Origin: Rhypophila decipiens
Taxonomy: Eukaryota > Ascomycota > Sordariomycetes > Sordariales > Naviculisporaceae
DNA: 64,000 bases
Reading direction: 5' to 3'
Assembly: GCA_033297075.1 (NCBI GenBank)
Contig: MU858070.1
Coordinates: forward strand, 124,001-188,000
Below are positions 35,716-44,930 of the stretch, one piece after another (within the stretch, counting starts at the first letter, position 1; every line of letters begins with the position of its first letter). The position numbers and the translations under genes are program-made. Under the pieces are notes generated by a model that saw only the letters and a list, made by a program, of their open reading frames with translations, made no database searches and was not told where the DNA came from.

Positions 35716-36919
35716 ATGCATCGAGCAGTTGTTCAGACAGCCAGGTCGACGGTTGGACGTCATCTTCAGACCCGTTCGCTGTCCAGCAATTCCACCCCGA
35801 GACACTTGATGTCCATCAGCGACCTCAGTCCCGCCGAGTTCACCAAGCTAGTCCTCAATGCCTCGTCTCACAAATCTGCCATCAAGGCAGCCATTGGCGC
35901 CGGCCAGGCACCCCAGACCCTCGCAGGAACCTTGACGGGACGGACCGTGGCCATGATGTTCAGCAAGCGAAGCACCAGAACTCGTGTTTCCACCGAGGCG
36001 GCCGTGGCTCTGATGGGCGGCCACCCCATGTTCCTCGGCAAGGACGACATCCAGCTTGGAGTGAGCAACACCGAGGCTTTCTCTTTGTACTTCAGTTACT
36101 TCACTCATATGATTCTAACTCATAGACCCTAGGTCAATGAATCTCTCTACGACACGTCCGTTGTAGTCTCATCAATGACTTCATGCATGGTAGCTCGGGT
36201 CGGCCCTCACTCAGACGTCGCCAACCTCGCACAGCATTCATCTGTCCCCGTCATCAACGCTCTATCAGATGACTTTCACCCACTCCAGACCATCGCCGAC
36301 TTTCAGACCATCCATGAGACTTTTAGCGCCAGAGTCCCAACCGAGTCGAGTCTCGGGCTCGAAGGACTCAAGGTGGCCTGGATCGGTGACTCCAACAACG
36401 TCCTCTTCGACCTAGCCACCGCCTGCGTCAAAATGGGTGTCGACATCTCCGTAGCCTCGCCAACCGGCTACGGAATCCCTGATGCGATGAAACAGGTCAT
36501 CCTCACCGCCGGCAATGGAGTGCAATCGGCCGGCAAGCTCATCGAGACGACAGTCCCCGAAGAAGCTGCCAAGGACGCCGATGTTCTCGTCACTGATACC
36601 TGGGTCTCCATGGGCCAAGAGGCCGAGGCGAAGAAGCGCCTGGAGGCATTCGCCGGCTATCAGATCACTAACGATCTTGCCAAGCGCGCTGGTGCGAAGC
36701 CCGACTGGAAGTTCATGCACTGCCTGCCTAGACACCCCGAGGAGGTTGACGACGAGGTATTCTACGGACCCCAGTCCTTGGTCTTCCCAGAGGCCGAGAA
36801 CAGACTGTGGGCGGCTGTCGGTAAGTAACCTGAACTCCCGTCAGGGTGATCCTAGTATATACTAACACGTCATAGCTGCACTGGAGGGATTCGTGGTGAA
36901 CAATGGAAAGATACTCTAG
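35716..36919 (+). CDS. arg-12: Ornithine carbamoyltransferase, mitochondrial
   Basis: It transfers the carbamoyl group of carbamoyl phosphate to ornithine to make citrulline, in the mitochondrial part of arginine synthesis. Exons are 35716-36060, 36133-36820 and 36876-36919, totalling 1077 nt or 358 residues. The N-terminus is a presequence rich in Arg and Ser ([20 protein letters not shown]). The carbamoyl-phosphate loop is STRTR at 86-90, and the ornithine-binding block is [15 protein letters not shown] with its catalytic Cys. DTWVSMGQE is the conserved ornithine-side D-x-W-x-SM loop. Introns 1 and 2 have GTGAGC and GTAAGT donors. The neighbour ilv-6 is convergent with only 275 bp between the stops. 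A TGAGTCA site upstream suggests control by amino-acid starvation. Confidence 0.98.
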
Positions 36920-37194
36920 AGAGAATTAAAAAGGTATAAAGAAAAGTAACTGTTTGCCTGTTTGCTATAATCCCCTTTATTCAGTTCACGCCGCAAGCCA
37001 ATGTTGCATTTTGGGAGTTCGTTGGGCAGAAAAGGATCAAAGTTTAAGGGACTGGGAGTTTCGTGTGTAATCGGTATATTAAATTGCAAAAAAGACTGCT
37101 TGGATTCTGCCACTGCGCCGGAACGAAAATATAATACTCTAAAACCAAGCGCAACCGAATTCCCATTTTCTACAACCCGAATCTTCTGTCTTGT

Positions 37195-38224
37195 TTAACC
37201 AGGCGGGAGCTGGCTGACATCGACGACCTCCTCGGCGTCCTTAACGTGGGAGTCTTGTTCGTCGGGGCCGTAGAGAGGGGATCGAGGAAGCGCCATCAGA
37301 CCCGTACGGGCAGATTCGAGAATACCGAAGGGGGCGATAAGCTTCAGGAACGAGTCTATCCTGGACGGTTTGGCGGAACTGTACAATGCTAGTCAGAATC
37401 AAGTCCAAACCTTGGATACCACGATTGACTTACACTTCGACGATGCAGCTGTTGGTGCTGATGTCCAGAACCTTGCCTCCGAACTGATGAGTGAAGTAGG
37501 TGATGCTCTTGAGATGTTCGTGCTTGAGTCTCAAGGCTTCACTTGCGACCAGGCGGCTGGGGTGGAAGTCCTCGGCTGCCTCATCGAGGCCTGTCTCGGA
37601 AGCAGACTGCTCGCTGGCGTGCTCACCCGCGGTAATCTCCCGGTGGTGGGCAAGCAGCTCCTCAAAGTACTCAGGGCCCAAGATGTTGATCTTGGCCAAA
37701 AGCAGCTCACGCTGAACCAAAGCCGAGTTTGTGTAGTCGAGAACTGCCCAGACGGGTACGAGATCCTCTAATTGTCTCCGGGCTTGCTCGACGACGCCGT
37801 CCTGGCCGGTGAGCACGATTGTCATGCGGGAAAGATCCTCCACTTCGGTGCTGCAAACGACCAAGGAGTCGATGTTGAAACCCCGCGCTGCGAGAATGCC
37901 CGAGACGCGCGACAAAACACCGGGTTCGTTTTGGACCAGGCAGTTGAGGACGTGGCGTTTTGGAGGCGCCATCGAGGGGGTCGGTGTCTCGTAGAGGATG
38001 TTAGAGACAGCGGCCTGGGCCGACCATGCCGGAGGAGAATCGGCGGTGGGAAGGGGAGCAGCACGACGGCGCATGGCCTTGTAGGCGATGGCCGAGGTCG
38101 AACTGCTGCTGGAGCTGTACCGGGCCGCAATCGAGGCCGTCAACTGGCGGGAAAGGGGGCCATCCCGAGCCGTGCTGGTTAACCTCCGCCAAGGCGAGGA
38201 TACCAAAAGGCTCCGAGAAGCCAT
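37195..38224 (-). CDS. ilv-6: Acetolactate synthase regulatory (small) subunit
   Basis: This is the regulatory subunit of mitochondrial acetohydroxyacid synthase, the first common enzyme of valine, leucine and isoleucine synthesis; it confers valine feedback and ATP response on the catalytic Ilv2. Exons read downward: 38224-37434 and 37378-37195, totalling 975 nt or 324 residues. An Arg/Ser-rich presequence (MASRSLLVSSPWRRLTSTAR) is followed by the ACT domain at about 88-165 (RHVLNCLVQNEPGVLSRVSGI, then GFNIDSLVV). The C-terminal ALS_ss_C-type domain spans the intron (KSITYFTHQFGGKVLDIS, then AKPSRIDSFLKLIAPFGILE). A TGAGTCA site lies 130 bp before the ATG. The gene is convergent with arg-12, placing two amino-acid biosynthesis genes side by side. 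Confidence 0.97.
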
Positions 38225-39190
38225 TGTGAATGAATTGAAGAGAATGCTTGTCCCGTCAGGAATTGGGAGCGTCCGATGCAGCAAAACACGTCGTCTGGTA
38301 GAATTGGGAAAGAGCTAAAGAGGTTCAGCGGAAAACTGACCGCCCATAAGCCTTGAGTCACCGTGAATCGGAGCGCCTCCGGGTTAGGATCAGGGTCTTG
38401 GGTTAAAAAGTTTCCGGGTTCAGGAATTGGAAAGCAGTTGCAGGCCTGGCACGGACCCAGTAGCGCACCGATGAGCCCCGATGATTGGCCAATGCCCGTT
38501 GTTGTCTTGGCTTCGCTTCTGGGGTTCCATCGGCTCCCCGCTTGTTGGCCGTTCGCTCCAAAACCTGGAGAGCCTCTGTGGACGGTGAGGGTGGTGGGGA
38601 GCGACCCCGGTTGAGAATGTGCCCCGGAGGCTAGGCTAATGTTTTGTCCGATACCAACAAGTTGGAGCCTGTAATCCGTACTTTTCCCGTATAAAATCTA
38701 CACCAGGTACAGACTTTGTTGAAAGAAACTCGAAAATGCACGTTTGAGGCTATAGATAAACATAAGTGTAAAGGGATCAACGAATATTTACAACCACATT
38801 TCAGTCACGTGCTGGTACACTCTCTTTTTGGATGTAATTAAGTTAGGAAAACAGTTACACATGTACTGATACGTATCCGTACGAGAGGGCCCCAGTTTTC
38901 CTCGGCTGCCCCAGTTCTAATCTGCAACCAGCTGGCGCCGAGTCTGCCAGCGTTCCACAGAGCCTCGTGGATTTTCCCAGGCTCCACCACGATTTTAGTA
39001 AAGCTTCGGGCAGTCGACTTCTGAATTGTCGACAACCAAAAAGTTGCATACTAGGGACCAGGTTTTTGATTCCCTTTCTAATCGCGACGAAGTGATCACC
39101 TTTCACTATATACACAAAAGTCTTCCTGTGACCCTTTTCTAGGTCATTACTCCTTGACTAAGACCTGGTTCTTGGATCGGGAGAACCAAC
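38225..39190. other. Divergent region ilv-6 / KHDC4-like
   Basis: This is a shared promoter region. It contains the TGAGTCA site at 38354-38360 and a CACGTG at about 38806. No gene is seen. Confidence 0.55.
38354..38360. promoter_or_regulatory. Gcn4/CPC-1-type site TGAGTCA upstream of ilv-6
   Basis: This perfect general-control element is 130 bp before the ilv-6 start codon. It is the same sequence as the site upstream of the neighbouring arg-12. Confidence 0.6.
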
Positions 39191-41300
39191 ATGGACGACA
39201 CAGAGAGGCGAACCGCGAAGCGGTCTCGCTTTGACCAGACAGAACCCGAGCCGCGTAGAGCTTCACGTTTCGACCGGAGATCTCGCTCCCCACCGAGAAG
39301 GTCGGAAGCAGGCCGCGATCGCAGTCCTCTCTCTCGCCCCCGCGACAGCACCACGCCCGACGTCAAATCCCCAATTGACCCTGCCGCTGCGGCCGGTGAG
39401 ACCTTCCACGATCTTTGACAAGAGAAGCACTTCTGCTAACCACACACCAACAGCTGCTGCCGCTGCTAGAATCAACGCTCAGCTACAGAGCCGCAAGGGC
39501 ATTCACCATACTGATGCTCCCGCTGTGCGAGCTGGCTCCTCGGGAGCTCGTGATGGCAGTGCCCCGCCCGCGAACATCAACGGCGAGATGTACGTCTCCG
39601 ACGGCGACTATATCAAAGACATCGAAGTCAACGATCTGCGAAACCGATATCTTATTACGAAAGGTTCCACACAGAAAATGGTAAATGAGCTCCTTGTGTT
39701 GTCGCACACTGATTTAGGATCAGATCCCTTTACTACCAGACCCCCGATTGTCTTAGAAATGAATTGTTGTGTGCAGCCACAGTCTTGCTTACTTGAAGCA
39801 TGATAGAGCGCACACGCCCAACCTCGTTTGCATCTGCTGACCTCCGCTACTTGATATAGATCAAAGATGAGACTGGTGCCGGTACGCCGCCCCGACAAGA
39901 ACCACCTGACTGCTTATTACGTATAGAAACTAGAATTGACCATTTTTTCTTCTCTAAGATGTCACCACTCGCGGAAGTTATTACCCAGACAAGAGCATGG
40001 CTACACCATCGGTAAGTTTTCCATATACGGCTGTCGTATGTCTGTCTGCCTTTGCTAACCTACGTTTCCAGAATCCGCCACTGTATCTGCACGTCACTAG
40101 CACTTCGAAGGAAGGATTGGAAAAGGCCGTAGCCAAAATCGAAGAAATGATGAAGCAGGAACTTCCCCAACTTGTCGATGAACGCCGCTTTCGCCGTCGA
40201 GAACAGGAGGAACGCCCGCCTGTAGAGAGGGACGAGTTTGGACGTGTAAGTCAACTACGATTCAGATGCAGTTTGCCCGTCTGCTGACCAGTGACAAACA
40301 GCGCAAATGGCCCGAGGAGAAAATTGCGATCGATATGGAGTCGGTTCCGGGCTTCAACCTCCGTGCTCAAGTTGTTGGCCATGGAGGTGCCTATGTCAAG
40401 CATATCCAAAACGAGACCGGTTGCCGTGTCCAGATCAAAGGACGTGGATCTGGATTCATCGAACACTCGACCCAACGGGAAAGCGACGAACCGATGTACT
40501 TGCATGTCGCGTAGGTTTCCTTCCCCTTTGCTGCTGACTGACGTGATAGACTGACAAATACAAGTGGCCCTGACCCAGCAATGGTGGAAAAGGCAAAGGA
40601 GCTGTGTGAGGACCTGGTCACAAACGTGAGAGAGCAGTTTGAACAGTTCAAGAGCCGTCCGCCGCGGTCGTACAATGGAGGTGGAGGCGGAGGAGGATAT
40701 GGTGGTGATCGGGCGTACGGTGATCGGAGCCATGGCAACTCCAACTCGTATCAGGGATATGACAACAACAGACGCCATGATAATCAACAACACGGCGGCA
40801 ACAGCAGCTACGGCAACTCGCCCGCCCCACCGGCCGCTTCATCTGCGACACCTCCTACCGCCACACCGACCCCCGTAGCGGCAGCGACCGACTATGCGGC
40901 CCAGTATGCGCAGTACGGTGCTGGCGGCGCTGACCCCTATGCTGCATATGGAGGCTATCCTGCGTAGGTCAAGTCGATTTTCTATGATTTTCGGATGGTG
41001 AATGCTAACAGCCGTTGCCCAGGTATATGCAAATGTATTACCAATGGTATGCCGCCCAAGCCGCACAACAAGGAACGGCTGTTGCTGCTCCTGGATCATC
41101 GACATCCCCACCACCTCCCCCCCCGACTGAGGCGGCACCACCACCACCGCCCCCATCCTCAGCCGCGCCCCCTCCTCCTCCTCCTAGCGGCCCACCCGGA
41201 GGTGGATCTTATAGTGCAGTAGGTTCTATATCACTCGAGTCCATCTCTTCCCACCTCGTTGACGTATTTCTTCTAGTTTCCCCCGCCCCCAGGGCTCTAA
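39191..41300 (+). CDS. KHDC4/BLOM7-like KH-domain RNA-binding protein
   Basis: Nine exons: 39191-39395, 39454-39680, 39860-39881, 39959-40011, 40072-40245, 40302-40510, 40565-40963, 41023-41218 and 41277-41300. They total 1509 nt, giving 502 residues. The N-terminus is RS-rich (RRASRFDRRSRSPPRR). The first KH-type region has DIEVNDLRNRYLITKG, then DVTTRGSYYPDKSMAT and PPLYLHVTSTSKEGLEKA. The second has KIAIDMESVPGFNLRAQVVGHGGAYVKHIQNETGCRVQIKGRGSGF. This tandem arrangement is that of human KHDC4 (BLOM7), a protein linked to pre-mRNA splicing. The C-terminus has Gly/Tyr/Asn-rich sequence and runs of proline (PPPPPP) that could bind WW or SH3 domains. Exon 3 is 22 nt and exon 9 is 24 nt. Retention of the last intron would replace the FPPPPGL end with a different tail closing at 41311. 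Confidence 0.85.
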
Positions 41301-42153
41301 TCAAACGATAACTACCGGCATAACCGCACGGTAAGGCGCAGGATTTGCACCAATTATTCGGAATATTTGACGTCTCGGGGACGATCTGATACACCTAGAC
41401 ACAAGTCTCTCTGAGATGGAACTTTCACCTTGCTTCATCGCAGTCGAACGAGATGTGAAAAGGACGAAGATGTCCAAGGCGACGGTTTGGGCCTTGAGAG
41501 GAAGGGAGTTAGTTGTAGGTAGGCATGTTTTGAGATTGAGCCTAAGTTGAATATTTTATTGGCTGAGATTGTTAATAGTATCATTGCTTTCTACAGGTCG
41601 TCGATGATAAGAACCATAACGCCTCTGAGTATGTTTTGAATATCAGTGACGAGTGTAAATTGTATATGAGAAGGGGCTATATCTTGGTATGGCTACTCGG
41701 AAATCGGGCCATGAAGCTACTCTGGGGATACTGTCAAAATTATATTTTGTCAGAATTGTCTAAATATCGATTGTTGCCAGTTCAACATGAAGTTGACTCA
41801 CCTCAGCATGAAAATGGACAAATTTGATACGAGTTAATGTGTCAGTGTGATCTGAATAATCAGGTAATACTGGCTGCGAATGCTCCAGAGGCATTAGATA
41901 TTGTACCGGCGTACAAAGTGTTTTGACTTGAAATCATCTTCTTCTGGCCCTCAATGGCCGGCGGCAGCCGTTGGTTCAAGTGTCTTGGCGTTCTGCACGT
42001 TTACTCCGTAGGTGCAGTGGCTTTGTGTCATGACAGGGGTGTGGGGTTTCTTTCCCGTCAGACTGGGAGCTCCCCAAGAACCATGGCAGTCCATCAAGGT
42101 CCTTTCACTGTCCAAGTCCCCTGACCATCATCTCTTTCGCCGCGCCGTCAACC
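41301..42153. other. Gap between KHDC4-like gene and TRAPPC13
   Basis: It contains the 3' UTR of the KH gene and the promoter and leader of TRAPPC13. No other feature is seen. Confidence 0.55.
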
Positions 42154-43504
42154 ATGAGCCACCAGCGATATCCCTCCCACAGCGATGCTGTTAAAGAGCC
42201 TCATTCTGTTTCTCTCAAAGTGTTAAGGTGCGTTCTTTTTTCCCTAGCTATCTTATCTGTTGGGGTCAAGTAGTAGCTCTTCTGTTACAAGACCTACCGC
42301 TTTTCTCTGTTTCCCCGCCTGCTAGGAAATCCATCAGTGTGAACACTTCCACGGGGGCCGAACAAGCTCCACTGGTATAGACTGGGCAGACAATCAGTTG
42401 ATGGTTTTCCATTTGTAATACATCGGTCTGCTTCTTTAGGACGAAACCAAGTACTTACAATGCTCTCGAAACGTGTGTAGATTATCCCGCCCCTCACTGG
42501 TAGCGCAGTACCCCGTCCAACCTCCACCGTCTCTCCCGACGACGACGACGACGACGACGACGCAAGACCATGCGACGAGCTACAGACATGCGCCTCCGAT
42601 CCCCGCCTCGCTGGCGTATAGTCCCCAGCCGCTAAAGAAGAATGTCGCGGACCCGATAAGAAACAACCACACGAATTCCGACCCCTTCATCCTCAGTCCA
42701 ATCGTCAACCTCCCCCCTTCATTCGGATCAGCCTACGTAGGCGAGACGTTCAGCTGTACGCTCTGCGTCAACCACGATGGTTCCCCGGATGAGAAGAATA
42801 CCAAGAAAACAATCCGGGATGTCAAGATCGAGGCGGAGATGAAAACGCCTACTACCCCGGCTGCTCCCGGGGGGACTGTTGTAAAGTTGCCGCTTAGTCC
42901 GCCTGGAGGAGGACTCGACGATGACAGCAGCAGCGGCGCGGTGGATCTACTACTACTACCTGGCGAGACACTTCAGAAGATTGTGAATTTTGATTTGAAG
43001 GACGAGGGGAATCATGTTTTGGCAGTGACGGTTAGTTATTACGAGGCTACCGAGACGAGCGGGCGGACGAGGACGTTTAGGAAGTTGTACCAGTTTATTT
43101 GCAAGGCTTCGCTGATTGTTAGGACTAAAGTGGGGGTGTTGAAAGGGTTGGGGGGAGGAGGCAGGAGATGGGTCCTTGAGGCGCAGCTGGAGAATTGCAG
43201 TGAGGATGCTGTGCAGCTTGAGAAGGCTGGTATGGAGTTGGAGGATGGGCTGGTTACGAGGGGGTATAATTGGGATGTTCTTTTTGGGGAGGAGGATAGA
43301 GGGGGACAGGTATCCGTAGAGAAGCCGGTTTTGCATCCGGGGGAGGTGGAGCAGGTTTGTTTTGTCATTGAAGAGGTGGATGGTGTGACGGAGCAGCCTG
43401 ATGGGAGGATAATATTTGGTGTGCTTGGGATTGGATGGCGCGGTGAGATGGGTAATCGGGGGTACTTGGATACGGGCTTGTTGGGCACAAAGCCTGTCAA
43501 GTAA
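42154..43504 (+). CDS. trappc13: Trafficking protein particle complex subunit 13 (TRAPPC13, DUF974)
   Basis: This is a subunit of the TRAPP II/III vesicle-tethering complexes, which act as exchange factors for Rab GTPases at the Golgi and in autophagy. Exons are 42154-42227 and 42481-43504, totalling 1098 nt or 365 residues. The first exon gives HSVSLKVLR and the second continues LSRPSLVAQYP, the typical start of the DUF974 fold. Family blocks follow: LPPSFGSAYVGETFSCTLCV, TLQKIVNFDLKDEGNHVLAVTVSYYE, and FRKLYQFICKASLIVRTKV. A poly-Thr run encoded by a (GAC/ACG) microsatellite is inserted near the N-terminus (42538-42562). The 253-bp intron is long for this window. The start ATG sits in a good context (ACCATGAG). 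Confidence 0.9.
42538..42562. repeat. (ACG)n microsatellite inside TRAPPC13
   Basis: Eight trinucleotide units encode a run of eight threonines in a region that is probably a surface loop. Confidence 0.9.
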
Positions 43505-44422
43505 ATTCGTCGGGAGGCAATATAACTAGTTGGTTTTCATGATTAATAAGATGTGTTGTTTCTTGGGCGGCGATGGTCATTCTATCAAGGCGTCTACTAG
43601 GAGTTCCTGTTTGCGAGTTCTCAAAGAACATATCGCTGTCCATGGCGAGATGGCTGATATCTGGTCTCTATCACTGGCATGCTGATTACGGTTTGCAGGT
43701 TACAAATGTCGAGCTATGATTCGCCAGCGATGCTCTTGACTTTCTGAATCGGGAAATATTCTTGCATGTTGGGCGGTAACGGGCCAGCTGAGGCTCAGGA
43801 GGAAGCTGATGTGCAGGTCTGGACATGTATCTTTATTGGTTGATGGATGGTTGCGTCGACGTTACAGAGTAGGAACTATTAGGCCTGGGTACGGAGATGA
43901 GCGGATTTGGGATGGATGGATTCTCTCGTGAGCTCTACGTAAGGCATGATACTGTACATGTACTTATAAAGACGCCTTGCTTGGTCAGATGAAGGCACAT
44001 GGTATCCGTAATGCTGCTGACAATCCCACCGCAATGATTCGTGAGCTACGGATATAGGTGATATTCTCAGCTTGATAAAACCTGAGTGGTTGTGGGCAGG
44101 CAGCCGAGCAGTATAGATCGCAAGGTTGGTCAGCTAGACGGAGGTAACAGTCAATGTCGGCGGCTCGCCTGCATTGACTTGGGAAGTTGGGATTCAAAAG
44201 GGCATGTTTGCTCCGTGGCTTTCGGATCTCAAGTGAGCCTCCGATGACCCCAGCAGAGCGCTTACACGTGTTTTTCTTCACAAACATTGGGGTCTAGTCT
44301 GCGGTGTAACTTGTAGGGAAAAGCCTTCTACTACGGTAGTCTTCTTCTCGAATTCTAGAAAGATGATGTTTTCGCCTTGTCGGAGGAGCATCTCGAGAAA
44401 TCTCAGGGGGTTTCGTTATACC

Positions 44423-44593
44423 GTATCTACTGAGCTTCTTCAAAATCCCCCTAGAGCCAAGTAGGCCTAGTGTCCGCAAGAATTTACAGGCAACGAACCG
44501 AACAGGCCCACCCTTCCCGTACACTTAACCTCCTTGGGCCAGCAGCTAAGCCTACCAGGCTCTAAGGGGATTTTGAAGAAGCTCAGTAGATAC
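44423..44593. mobile_element. Inverted-repeat element, MITE-like or transposon end remnant
   Basis: Arms 44423-44458 and 44558-44593 are 36-bp inverted repeats with one mismatch, a C-to-T type transition. Similarity continues inward for about 12 more bases with a few further mismatches. No open frame lies inside. It sits at the edge of an AT-rich island next to a probable solo LTR. No clear target-site duplication was seen. Confidence 0.55.
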
Positions 44594-44760
44594 GCTCCAA
44601 CTAAATCGACTATATCCCCCAAATAAATCGACGGTGTCTAACCCTTTCCAGAAGGTTAGTCAGGGTGCCCCCTACTAAATTTTCATGAGTATATTCCCGT
44701 CACTACCTTTACTCTAACAGACTATAACCCTTTCATATAATAACGTTATATAATACTAAT

Positions 44761-44930
44761 TGTGACGAATCCATTAGTCTAGAACCTGTAAGGATCGTAT
44801 AGAGGAACAACCACCCTATACACCCTCATACGTACTATACATACCATTTACTTGATTGGATCTTCCAATCAAGTCTAGTTGCTCTTTTGGGCTATGTTAC
44901 GTAGTGGTGTGGTATGTCACGATCGTTACA
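44761..44930. mobile_element. Probable solo LTR of a retrotransposon
   Basis: The 170-bp segment begins TGTGACGAATC and ends GATCGTTACA. The end, reverse-complemented, reads TGTAACGATC, so the termini form the imperfect TG..CA inverted repeat typical of LTRs. The flanks CTAAT (44756-44760) and CTAGT (44931-44935) look like a 5-bp target-site duplication with one G-to-A transition. A perfect 11-bp-arm hairpin lies inside (44850-44874). No primer-binding site or coding region follows, so it would be a solo LTR. Confidence 0.55.
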
